DNA of 32,392 bases from Bacteroidota bacterium (GTDB lineage: Bacteria; Bacteroidota; JABWAT01). Position 1 is the stretch's first letter. Every line of letters begins with the position of its first letter. The position numbers and the translations under genes were made by a program. Location: positions 1 to 32,392 of the forward strand of contig JAFLBE010000049.1 of assembly GCA_017303995.1 (NCBI GenBank), in the 5' to 3' direction. The notes under the pieces are model-generated. The model did no database searches. It was given only the letters and a program-made list of their open reading frames with translations, and was not told the DNA's origin. Positions 9,663 to 17,121 of this stretch are shown in pieces.

Positions 9663-10007
9663 TCAGACAGTCAAGGCCATTGCTTCATCGACTGTAGCAG
9701 CTTTTTTTGCGAAATGATAAAGACCCATTATGGTAAACGTTTTGTCAATTGTTGGGTCAAGATTGGTAAAAATGAGTTTGCCCGATTTCTTACCCAATTT
9801 TTCGATCATTTCTATGACAAAAGAAATACCGATTGAGTTGACGATGTGAGAGTCTGCAAGATTTAAAATGACGAAATCAACTGCATCCTGATGTTTGGTG
9901 TATTCTTCAAGAATTTTTTGTCCACCAATGTTATTGATGTAACCCGAAGTTGCCATAACAAGGGTTCTGGAATTAACGGACGAACTTAATTTGAATTCCG
10001 GAATCAT
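9663..10007 (-). CDS. STAS-domain anti-sigma-factor antagonist (SpoIIAA/RsbV-like)
   Basis: 114 residues make a single STAS domain, the usual size for this family. In partner switching the unphosphorylated form binds the RsbW-like kinase, phosphorylation on a conserved serine releases it, and PP2C phosphatases restore it. The candidate site is S58 in VNSIGISF. The canonical D-S-S-G is here N-S-I-G, so the phospho-acceptor and glycine are kept but the two flanking residues differ. GGAGGA three bases before the ATG is a strong ribosome-binding site. The gene sits nine bases after the kinase gene and 14 bases before the GAF-PP2C gene, a typical operon arrangement. Confidence 0.9.
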   Translation of the reverse strand: MIPEFKLSSSVNSRTLVMATSGYINNIGGQKILEEYTKHQDAVDFVILNLADSHIVNSIGISFVIEMIEKLGKKSGKLIFTNLDPTIDKTFTIMGLYHFAKKAATVDEAMALTV

Positions 10008-10016
10008 GTGTCCTCC

Positions 10017-10433
10017 TCAGATTAAAATTTTAGTGATGGTGATTTTTGTGCCGTTCGGACCTGATTCAATTTCGAGTCCGTCAGACATTCGTTTCATGAG
10101 GTTTAAACCCCATCCACGCTTGTTATCACTCGATATTTTCTCATCAATGTCTGGCACTTTGATGTCAGCCGGTTCAAAACCTTTGCCGTAATCGGTAACG
10201 AGAATAATGAGTTTTGATTTGGTCATGGTAAAATCAACGTTCACAAAAGGGTTCTCTTCGGAAGTGTGTTCAAGCCCGTTGATAATCGCTTCGGTAACGA
10301 TAATTTTGGCTTCAGAAATCTTGTCGTCATTAATACCGAGATTGCTGCCCAGCATTTGCAGACCTTCAAGAGCAACCAATTCAATATCGGCTACCCGTGG
10401 GAGTTTAATACTTAACTGATAGTTTTCACTCAT
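10017..10433 (-). CDS. RsbW/SpoIIAB-like anti-sigma serine kinase
   Basis: A 138-residue GHKL ATP-binding protein. The N box is E48..N52..H56 ([10 protein letters not shown]), the G1 box is DYGKGF (81-86) and the G2 box is RGWGLNLM (106-113), all intact, so ATP binding is expected. It should phosphorylate the adjacent STAS protein and sequester a partner when that protein is phosphorylated. I chose the ATG at 10433 because AAGG lies six bases upstream. The ATG at 10448 would add five residues and has no such signal. No sigma factor gene is adjacent, so the sequestered partner is unknown; it could be a sigma factor encoded elsewhere or another effector. First gene of the block. Confidence 0.9.
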   Translation of the reverse strand: MSENYQLSIKLPRVADIELVALEGLQMLGSNLGINDDKISEAKIIVTEAIINGLEHTSEENPFVNVDFTMTKSKLIILVTDYGKGFEPADIKVPDIDEKISSDNKRGWGLNLMKRMSDGLEIESGPNGTKITITKILI

Positions 10434-10476
10434 AAAAAACCTTGCCATTTAGTTTGGGTGGTTTAAAGCAGGCTTT

Positions 10477-10505
10477 ATAATACAGTTAATTCGTGTTATA
10501 AGCAA
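10477..10505 (-). promoter_or_regulatory. Candidate sigma70-type promoter for the partner-switch block
   Basis: On the minus strand, TTGCTT (10505-10500) and TATTAT (10482-10477) are separated by exactly 17 bases, matching the housekeeping consensus at 4/6 and 5/6. Transcription would start near 10470, about 37 bases before the kinase ATG. Confidence 0.45.
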
Positions 10506-11164
10506 AAGTTATATAGATTTTATCTAATTAAGGAGTTGGAGGTGTTTTAATTGGTTGGGATGCCTGGTAAAGGGGAAATGCAGATTATGGATTTGAGTCC
10601 CCCTTTGAAGGGGGAACGGCGAAGCCGGGGGGATGTTGTTCCTTTTCAGAATTAGGGCTGTTTGTTGGCCTTTTATTGCCGTCTGCTTTTCCGTCGGTTG
10701 CCGGATTTTAAAAAGCTGACGGATTTCGAAAAGGCACAAGACATTTTCTTTGGGGCATAATTTAAATGAAACCCTAAACCCGGTCACTGAGCGTGTCATC
10801 CCGAGTGATTTTTCACAAAGTGAAAATTTTTATCGAGGGACGAAGTGCAGGACGAACCGGAAATATTTGGAGTTTTTATTCAACCCCTTTCGGGGTTGAT
10901 TGAATTTTGGGATAACCGTTTACCACCGGGTTATACCCGGGGCTATTCATATTTAATCCTTTTAACCCGCGACCAATGGTCTTGGGCTTCGGGATTTTTA
11001 GTGGGGCGCAAGATGTTGCGTCTTTACCGGTCACTGAGGCTCTCGAAATGACCAGTGAGCGTATCATCCTGCAAATCCTCAAATTCAGAAAATCCTGATT
11101 CTGACAATTTACCATTAATCATTAATCCTTGAGTCTTTCCCTTTCTTCCTTCACCGTCATCTTG
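10506..11164. repeat. Gene-free spacer packed with different hairpin repeats
   Basis: No credible gene lies between the signalling block and dnaX. The spacer is a patchwork of unrelated hairpins: TCCCCCTT/AAGGGGGA at 10598-10615 followed by GGC-GAA-GCC; a unit from 10782 containing TTTTCAC/GTGAAAA at 10810-10826; TCAACCCC/GGGGTTGA at 10880-10899; CCGGGT/ACCCGG at 10926-10940; a GGGCGCAA-type hairpin at 11004-11023; and a degenerate inverted copy of the GGTCACTGAG core at 11029-11053. Units resembling these recur in genomes of several phyla, from general knowledge. Short open frames here run through the hairpins and are not genes. Confidence 0.75.
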
Positions 11165-11172
11165 TATTTTTG
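11165..11172 (+). promoter_or_regulatory. Candidate -7 element upstream of dnaX
   Basis: TATTTTTG matches the Bacteroidota -7 consensus TAnnTTTG and would place the transcript start about 14 bases before the dnaX ATG. No convincing -33 element is seen, so the call is tentative. Confidence 0.35.
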
Positions 11173-11192
11173 CAGGGTTAACCGGAGGTATA

Positions 11193-13046
11193 ATGGAATT
11201 CCAGGCGTCTGCCCGTAAATGGCGGCCCGATACGTTTGTCGATGTGGTTGCTCAAAGCCACGTTGCCACGACTTTAAAAAATGCAATCCGCAAAGAACGG
11301 ATCGGTCATGCCTATATTTTCTCAGGTCCGAGAGGCGTTGGTAAAACCACTGCGGCACGGATTTTTGCAAAAGCAATCAATTGCCTCAATCCGGTTGAAG
11401 GCGATCCGTGCAATGTCTGTGAAAACTGTGTTGACATCAAAAACGGCCGGTTCATCGATTTATTTGAAATAGACGGAGCCTCAAACAACGGCGTAGATAA
11501 CGTTCGTGAAATCCGTGATGCCCTTCGTTATCCGCCCCAAAAAGGAAAATACAAAACCTATATCATCGATGAAGTTCACATGCTTTCCATCGGTGCATTC
11601 AATGCGCTTTTAAAAACGCTTGAAGAACCGCCTCCTTACGCCATTTTCATTTTCGCCACGACTGAAATCCACAAAGTTCCGGCCACTATTTTATCCCGTA
11701 CGCAACGTTTTGATTTCCGGCGGATCACCACCTCCGAAATCATGGATCGTCTTCGCTATATCGTCGGTGAAGAAAAAATCACTGCCGATGAAGAAGCTTT
11801 ACTCATCATCGCCCGGAAAGCCGACGGCGCCATGCGGGATGCGCTTTCCATTTTGGATCAGCTCGTTGCTTTTTTCGGAAAAGAACTTACCGGCTCCGAA
11901 CTGGCCGGCATTCTCAATGTGGTCGAACAGGAACTCTTTTTTAAAGTCACCGATTCCATCCTTCAGAAAGATGTGAAAGGAATTCTGAATTTTGTTCAGG
12001 ATCTGGTGGTTAAGGGATACGACCTGAGTGAATTTATTCAGGGACTGGCGGAACATTTCAGAAATCTGCTGGTTGTTGTCACGACCGGAGAAGCTTCCCT
12101 GCTTGACATTTCGGATGCATACCGTGAAAAATATCTTCACATCGCTTCCAATTACCATTATATGGATCTGATCCGGTTCCTGAATCTTTTATCAGAAGCC
12201 GAAGTTCAGATCAAAAACTCCAACAATTCCCGGCTGAAAGTTGAACTGGTTCTTTCCAAACTCTGCACAATGGAGCAAACTGTACAGATTACTCAACTGC
12301 TTCAGCAACTGAATAAAGTTGAAAAAATGATTGCTGCGGCAACATCAACCCGAAGCAGTGAATCTTCAGCGGTTTATAACGTCAAACCTGAACCAGTTAA
12401 AGTAGCTCCGCCGGTTTTTCAGGCTGAGAAAATTGCAACTGCTCCAAAACCAGCAGAACCGGCACCAGTCAAAGCTGAGAGTGAAATCCTCTCTGAACCG
12501 GAAATAAAAATCGCCCCGCCGGCACCTCAGAAGTTTCAGTATTCTGCACCGGCAAGAGAGGAAAAACCGGCTGGCAGACCCACTTTTCCTGCCGGATTAA
12601 GATCCGCAACTGCTCAAAAGGCAGGTCAGGCCGAACAGCAAAAAAGCACGGAAGGAACAGTCACAAATCCGAATCAGATTTCGATTACCCTTGACGAAAT
12701 CAAACAGCGCTGGAATGGGTTTATCGAATTTCTGACCAATCAGCAAAAACTGGTAATTGCATCGGTTTTATCTCATACAGAACCCGGCAACTGGGACGGC
12801 AAAACCTTTACTTTGCGGGTCTACCGGGGATATGAGAAAAGCCAGATCGAGCGGTTTGCTTTGGATTTATCTGATCTCATGGCCCGTTTTTACCAGATCA
12901 GACCGGTTATTGCAACCGACTTCCGCCCCGATGAAATTCCGGATTTTATGAAGGATGACACCGCCGTTATTTTTGAACAGCTTAAACAAAATTTCCCGCT
13001 GGTGAAACTGATCACCGATGAATTCAACGCAGAACTTTTAGATTAA
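11193..13046 (+). CDS. dnaX: DNA polymerase III subunit gamma/tau
   Basis: The clamp-loader ATPase of the replicative polymerase, 617 residues. The Walker A motif is GPRGVGKT (45-52). Four zinc-binding cysteines follow (C64, C73, C76, C79), with Walker B IIDEVHML (~124-131) and the sensor/arginine-finger region ATILSRTQRFDF. Residues ~385-500 are a proline- and alanine-rich linker, followed by a C-terminal tau-type domain (~505-617). GGAGG four bases before the ATG fixes the start. It heads the conserved order dnaX-ybaB-recR. A run of six A and a G at 12640-12646 lies in the linker at codons 483-485, just before the tau domain, where shortened gamma forms arise in some bacteria. The zero-frame register (CAA AAA AGC) is not the classical A AAA AAG one, so this is only a hint. 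Confidence 0.97.
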   Translation: MEFQASARKWRPDTFVDVVAQSHVATTLKNAIRKERIGHAYIFSGPRGVGKTTAARIFAKAINCLNPVEGDPCNVCENCVDIKNGRFIDLFEIDGASNNGVDNVREIRDALRYPPQKGKYKTYIIDEVHMLSIGAFNALLKTLEEPPPYAIFIFATTEIHKVPATILSRTQRFDFRRITTSEIMDRLRYIVGEEKITADEEALLIIARKADGAMRDALSILDQLVAFFGKELTGSELAGILNVVEQELFFKVTDSILQKDVKGILNFVQDLVVKGYDLSEFIQGLAEHFRNLLVVVTTGEASLLDISDAYREKYLHIASNYHYMDLIRFLNLLSEAEVQIKNSNNSRLKVELVLSKLCTMEQTVQITQLLQQLNKVEKMIAAATSTRSSESSAVYNVKPEPVKVAPPVFQAEKIATAPKPAEPAPVKAESEILSEPEIKIAPPAPQKFQYSAPAREEKPAGRPTFPAGLRSATAQKAGQAEQQKSTEGTVTNPNQISITLDEIKQRWNGFIEFLTNQQKLVIASVLSHTEPGNWDGKTFTLRVYRGYEKSQIERFALDLSDLMARFYQIRPVIATDFRPDEIPDFMKDDTAVIFEQLKQNFPLVKLITDEFNAELLD

Positions 13047-13060
13047 ACAGGAGTTTTCCC

Positions 13061-13399
13061 ATGATGATGAACAAAGGCGGCATGGCCGGAATGATGAAAC
13101 AAATGCAGGTCATGCAGCAGAAAATGGATAAAATCCAGAATGACCTTGAAGCCCGTTCTTTCGATTTTGAATCGGGTGGCGGCATGGTTAAAGTGACCGC
13201 AAACGGTAAACAACGCATCACCTCCATCAAAATTGATCCGCAATTGATTGCAGATAATGACATTGAAATGCTCGAAGATCTGATTGTGGCTGCAGTGAAC
13301 AAAGCAGTTGATGAAACCGGGAAAATCAGCCAGGAAGAAATGAAAAAGGCTTACGCCGGAGTCATGCCCAACATTCCGGGTATGGATAAACTTTTTTAA
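13061..13399 (+). CDS. ybaB: YbaB/EbfC-family nucleoid-associated protein
   Basis: A small DNA-binding protein of 112 residues, typical for the family. It is rich in methionine, glutamine and lysine at the start (GMMKQMQVMQQKMDKIQ) and then carries the family core with GGGMVKVTANGKQRI and the helix MLEDLIVAAVNKA. Family members form dimers that bind DNA; the cellular role is not settled. It starts 14 bases after the dnaX stop, with AGGAG seven bases before the ATG, and ends three bases before the recR ATG, so the three genes are translated from one message. The dnaX-ybaB-recR order is conserved across many phyla. Confidence 0.95.
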   Translation: MMMNKGGMAGMMKQMQVMQQKMDKIQNDLEARSFDFESGGGMVKVTANGKQRITSIKIDPQLIADNDIEMLEDLIVAAVNKAVDETGKISQEEMKKAYAGVMPNIPGMDKLF

Positions 13400-13402
13400 G
13401 GC

Positions 13403-14005
13403 ATGATCAGACTTTCAGATCACCTGGACGAATTGGTTCATGAATTCTCGAAATTGCCGGGAATTGGCCGGAAAACGGCTCAGCGCCTGGCGTATTTCAT
13501 TCTGAAACAACCGGAAGCCTCGGTAACCCAGCTTGCCGAAAGTCTGATCAACGTAAAAAATAAAGTTCACCAATGCACCGTCTGCGGTAATATCACTGAC
13601 GATGAAATCTGCCGGATTTGCGTATCGGAAAAGCGAAACAAACTGCTGATTTGTGTTGTCGAAGAACCAACAGACGTTCTCGCCATCGAGAAAACCAACG
13701 ATTTTTCAGGCGTTTACCACGTTCTTGGCGGCGCAATTTCACCGTTGGATGGGGTAACTCCCGAACAATTGAATATTCTTTCCCTGCTTGACCGTATCGG
13801 CGCACTAGACTCCGTTGAAGTGATTCTGGCCATGAATCCGGATGTGGAAGGTGAAGCCACAACCCTTTACCTCACCCGCCTGTTAAAATCCTTCCCCCAT
13901 GTTTCTATTTCCCGTATTGCCAGAGGAATTCCCATTGGCGGTGATCTCGAATATTCTGATGAAGCAACCCTTTCAAGAGCCATGGAAGGCCGGGTCAGGA
14001 TCTAA
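13403..14005 (+). CDS. recR: Recombination mediator RecR
   Basis: 200 residues, the normal length. An N-terminal helix-hairpin-helix (LPGIGRKTAQRLA, ~18-30) is followed by a four-cysteine zinc finger (CTVCGN...EICRIC, ~57-74), a Toprim domain beginning VVEEPTDVLAIEKT, and the C-terminal Walker-like signature with GGDLEYSDEATLSRAMEGR. RecR works with RecO and RecF to load RecA at gaps and stalled forks. The ATG is three bases after the ybaB stop, which implies translational coupling. A heptamer array begins 17 bases after its stop codon. Confidence 0.97.
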   Translation: MIRLSDHLDELVHEFSKLPGIGRKTAQRLAYFILKQPEASVTQLAESLINVKNKVHQCTVCGNITDDEICRICVSEKRNKLLICVVEEPTDVLAIEKTNDFSGVYHVLGGAISPLDGVTPEQLNILSLLDRIGALDSVEVILAMNPDVEGEATTLYLTRLLKSFPHVSISRIARGIPIGGDLEYSDEATLSRAMEGRVRI

Positions 14006-14340
14006 AGGCCGGGGACAAGGGGGGTTACGGGTCACATATTACGGGTTACGGGGAATACGGAAAAACAATAAATCATGAATTACGGAGACGGGTCTGAGAC
14101 CCGTCTCTACCAAAATTCGAATTTCATTAAAAAAACTCCCCCCGCTCTGAGGACTCTGTGATAAACTCTGCGATCCTCTGTGGTTAAATGTTCCCCAGGA
14201 GACGCGATGAATCGTGTCTCTACCAAAAATTCGAATTTCATTAAAAAACTCCCTCCGCTTTGCGTTCCCTGCGACTTTGCGAGCAAATCTCCTTTTCCCT
14301 TTGTATTTTTATCCCATTCCATGAAGACCAGGAAACGACC
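14006..14340. repeat. Heptamer array and duplicated palindrome units
   Basis: No gene is present. Four seven-base units lie at 14022-14049 (GGGTTAC, GGGTCAC, ATATTAC, GGGTTAC). A perfect palindrome follows, GAGACGGGTC (14085-14094) and GACCCGTCTC (14098-14107), then a ~42-base tail (14108-14149). A second copy has arms GAGACGCGAT and ATCGTGTCTC (14199-14220) and the same tail (14221-14262) with a few changes. Between and after them are CTCTGTG/TTTGCG-type strings of a kind seen in many bacterial genomes. The final ~40 bases should hold the promoter of the oxidoreductase genes. Confidence 0.75.
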
Positions 14341-15462
14341 ATGATTCAATTTATTGATGGCAATGAAGCCCTTGTTCAGGGTGCACTAAAAGCCGGGTGC
14401 AATTTCTTTGCCGGATACCCCATCACACCGGCGACACCCATTTTACTTTCCATGATGACCGAACTTCCAGCCCGTGGTGAAACGGCCATTCAGGGTGAGG
14501 ATGAAATTGCCTCCATCGGATTTTGTATCGGTGCTGCCATGACCGGTAAAAAAGCACTCACAGCCACTTCAGGACCCGGACTTTCACTCTATTCCGAAAA
14601 TATTGGCCTTGCCATTATGGGTGAAGTTCCGCTCGTGATTGTTGATGTACAGCGTCTCGGACCTGCAACCGGTTCTGCAACCAAAGATGCCAGTATGGAT
14701 ATTCAGTTTGTTCGCTGGATTACCTCCGGTGGATATCCGGCCATTGCTTTGGCGCCTTCATCTGTTGAAGATTGTTACCTTCTTGCTATTCACGCTTTTA
14801 ATTATGCCGAGAAATACCGGACTCCGGTTTTCATCCTGTCTTCAAAAGAAATCGGACAAACCCGCATGCGGGTTGATCTGGACCTGTTAACGACTCCTGC
14901 TATCATCAAACGGGAATCAGCATCCCAGTCACAAAACGGCAAAGTAAAATCGGTTTCTTTTAATAACTCAAGTTTTCAGCCGATTTGTACTGTTGGCGGC
15001 GATGAACTTTCCCGCTTTACCGGCTCAAGCCACGACGAATACGGCAATCTCACCAAATCGCCTGGCATGATAGAAAAACTGAACGAACACCTCAATACTA
15101 AAATCAATCCCGAAGAAGTCGCTTTGTGGGAATATTCAGGTCCTGATCTTCCTGAAACACTGATTATCAGTTATGGAATTGTTTCCCGGTCGGTCAATCA
15201 GGCTTTGAAAACAGGTTCCTATTCAGGCGTGGGTCATTTGATTTTAAAAACGCTTTGGCCGGTTCCCGAAACCATTCTTTTAAAATATCTGTCATCGGCA
15301 GATACCATCATCATCCCTGAAATGAATAACGGACAGTATGCCCTCGAAATTGAAAGGTTGAAACGGCATGATTCCACGCTGATCAGCATCCAGCAGGTAA
15401 ATTCAGAATTACTTGCACCTGAACGTATCACTGAAGCATTGAAGGAGGTGAGTCATGTCTGA
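14341..15462 (+). CDS. 2-oxoacid:ferredoxin oxidoreductase, alpha subunit (KorA/VorB-like)
   Basis: 373 residues. The N-terminal pyrimidine-binding half has GNEALVQGALKAGCNFFAGYPITPAT, the loop with QGEDEIASIGFCIGAAMTGKKALTATSGPG, and a C-terminal transketolase-like domain II (~250-373). With the beta subunit it should convert a 2-oxoacid and CoA to acyl-CoA and CO2 and reduce ferredoxin. The substrate (2-oxoglutarate, branched-chain or other) cannot be fixed by eye. The ATG at 14341 was chosen because homologs begin M-(x)2-F-I-D-G-N-E and AGGA lies eight bases upstream. An in-frame ATG at 14260 would draw its extra residues from repeat DNA. It overlaps the beta gene by eight bases. Confidence 0.93.
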   Translation: MIQFIDGNEALVQGALKAGCNFFAGYPITPATPILLSMMTELPARGETAIQGEDEIASIGFCIGAAMTGKKALTATSGPGLSLYSENIGLAIMGEVPLVIVDVQRLGPATGSATKDASMDIQFVRWITSGGYPAIALAPSSVEDCYLLAIHAFNYAEKYRTPVFILSSKEIGQTRMRVDLDLLTTPAIIKRESASQSQNGKVKSVSFNNSSFQPICTVGGDELSRFTGSSHDEYGNLTKSPGMIEKLNEHLNTKINPEEVALWEYSGPDLPETLIISYGIVSRSVNQALKTGSYSGVGHLILKTLWPVPETILLKYLSSADTIIIPEMNNGQYALEIERLKRHDSTLISIQQVNSELLAPERITEALKEVSHV

Positions 15463-16777
15463 ACTTCAAACCTATTTTAAACCTGAAGTTAAGTCTCTTC
15501 CCTTTTGTCCGGGTTGCGGACACACAACCAACCTGAGTCATCTTGACAAGGCAATGAAACTGATCAATGCTGATCCGAAAAGGACGGTCATTGTAACGGA
15601 TATCGGATGTGTCGGGCTTTCTGACCAGTATTTCGACGTCCATGCTTTTCACGGACTTCACGGCAGATCGATTACCTATGCCACCGGAATCAAACTTGCG
15701 AATCCGGAACTGAATGTGATCGTTCTGATGGGTGACGGCGGATGTGGCATCGGTGGGAATCATATTGTCAATGCTGCCCGCAGAAATGTTGGAATCACCG
15801 TCATGGTTTTCAACAACTTCAACTTTGGTATGACCGGCGGTGAACATTCGGTAACCACGCCTTTTGGCGGACTCACAGCAACGACTCACAGCGGAAATAT
15901 TGAAGCCCCGCTTGATATTATTGGTTTGGCTCAGGTTTGCGGTGCCGGTTATGCAGCCCGGATGACAACCTTTGACAAAGAACTTCCTTCCATCATGGCA
16001 GAAGCCATGACTTACAAGGGTTTTGCCATTCTGGATATCTGGGAATTCTGCACAGCGTACTATTCCCCCCGAAATGACATGGATAAACAGTCCATGATTG
16101 CCATTTCAGAAACCCACAACCTTCCCTTTGGCATCCTCACCAACCGGACTGACCGGACGGAATATACCGTTGCGCTAAAAAACCAGGAAGCAAAAACGTT
16201 AAAATCTGCGCCCGATCTAAATCAACGGTTCGATCAGCTTCTTGATCAGAAAATTGAACTGGTTCTATCTGGCGGTGCCGGACAAAAAATAAAATCCACC
16301 GCAGCAATTCTGGGTCAGGCCGCCATTCTTTCGGGCGGATTTGCCTCACAAAAGGATGATTACCCGATTACAGTTAAAACCGGTTATTCTTCTGCGGAAG
16401 TCATTATCAGTCCTGAAAATATAGATTACACCGGAATGACTGCTCCGAATGCAGCTTTGATTCTTTCAATTGAAGGATACAACAAGGAAAAATCGAAATT
16501 GGTGGCAATGAAAGCCGGTTCTGTTATTTTCATGGAAGAAAGCCTTCCGGAATTTGAAACTGAAGCAACCGTTATCAGAAAACCTTTCGAAGCGATCGCC
16601 AAAAAAATTGACCGGAATTCAGTTGCCCTTGTCGGATTGGGAGCCTTACTCGCAAAAACTAAGTGGCTCAGCCGTGAATCCGTTGAAAGTGCAATCGGTA
16701 TCAGCCAGAAAGCTGCTTATTTGGAAATGAGTCTGAAAGCATTAAAAGCTGGCTGGGAACTGGAAAGTCAGGCGTAA
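15455..16777 (+). CDS. 2-oxoacid:ferredoxin oxidoreductase, fused beta-gamma subunit
   Basis: 440 residues. Residues 1-~240 are the thiamine-diphosphate-binding beta subunit. They show CPGCGH (C18, C21), C52 in DIGC and C199, the expected four ligands of the single 4Fe-4S cluster, and the TPP motif GDG (93-95) to NN (120-121). Residues ~255-440 form a gamma domain starting LSGGAGQKIKS and containing GGFASQKDDYPITVKTGYSSAEVI. Gamma is often a separate gene or fused to the N-terminus of alpha; here it is at the C-terminus of beta. No ferredoxin-domain delta subunit is adjacent. The ribosome-binding site GGAGGTG lies inside the end of the alpha gene, four bases from the ATG. A short heptamer array begins at the stop codon. 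Confidence 0.93.
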   Translation: MSELQTYFKPEVKSLPFCPGCGHTTNLSHLDKAMKLINADPKRTVIVTDIGCVGLSDQYFDVHAFHGLHGRSITYATGIKLANPELNVIVLMGDGGCGIGGNHIVNAARRNVGITVMVFNNFNFGMTGGEHSVTTPFGGLTATTHSGNIEAPLDIIGLAQVCGAGYAARMTTFDKELPSIMAEAMTYKGFAILDIWEFCTAYYSPRNDMDKQSMIAISETHNLPFGILTNRTDRTEYTVALKNQEAKTLKSAPDLNQRFDQLLDQKIELVLSGGAGQKIKSTAAILGQAAILSGGFASQKDDYPITVKTGYSSAEVIISPENIDYTGMTAPNAALILSIEGYNKEKSKLVAMKAGSVIFMEESLPEFETEATVIRKPFEAIAKKIDRNSVALVGLGALLAKTKWLSRESVESAIGISQKAAYLEMSLKALKAGWELESQA

Positions 16778-16794
16778 GGTTTAAGGTTAAAGGA
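16774..16794 (+). repeat. Short heptamer array at the end of the beta-gamma gene
   Basis: GTAAGGT, TTAAGGT and TAAAGGA follow one another in phase, the first containing the TAA stop codon. Only about three units, so on its own this could be chance. It is listed because it matches the longer arrays at other gene ends. Confidence 0.45.
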
Positions 16795-16810
16795 ATATTT
16801 TTTTTGATTT

Positions 16811-17051
16811 GTCATCCCGGACTTGATCCGGGATCCATTCCTCCGGTATTAGCCAAATTTGTCTTTCAATTTTAAATTTATTTTTTCAAATTGTTTTCCT
16901 CCCTAAAATATATTGCTTGGATTTTTTAATACACCCTGAATCGGAGATTAATTCTTCGCAGAAATCCAATATCAGCAAAACCATTTCAGAACTATTAAAC
17001 TCATTAAAGAGTTATGTTTATACATGGATCCCGGATCAAGTCCGGGATGAC
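16811..17051. repeat. Inverted pair of a 28-base hairpin repeat around 185 bases
   Basis: A 28-base element at 16811-16838 (starts GTCATCCCGG, ends GGGATCCAT) is matched exactly and inverted at 17024-17051. Each copy is itself an imperfect palindrome around CTTGAT. The interior (16839-17023) is AT-rich and shows no gene. The arrangement resembles the inverted REP pairs (BIMEs) of enterobacteria. A third, diverged copy is at 28946-28973. The element lies between the oxidoreductase and pirin genes; the pirin promoter is not apparent. Confidence 0.85.
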
Positions 17052-17121
17052 ATACACATCGTTTTTTCATAATGGGATTTTCGATGAAAGAAGAAGCATT
17101 AATCAAAACTCAAAAACAACT

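Noticed and set aside
10524-11115. Several open frames of 68-91 codons on both strands
   Set aside because: They run through unrelated hairpin repeats, overlap each other and show no protein-like composition.
12640-12646. Canonical -1 ribosomal frameshift site in dnaX
   Set aside because: The reading register is CAA AAA AGC, not A AAA AAG, and no clear stimulatory stem follows; kept only as a weak slippage candidate.
14260-14340. Longer start for the oxidoreductase alpha subunit at 14260
   Set aside because: The added residues come from the repeat spacer; the ATG at 14341 has a ribosome-binding site and fits homologs.
15428-15889. A 153-codon minus-strand frame
   Set aside because: Antisense to the clearly identified oxidoreductase beta subunit; an opposite-strand shadow.
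17014-17121. Longer pirin start at 17014
   Set aside because: The extra 36 residues are translated from the inverted repeat copy and match no pirin N-terminus.
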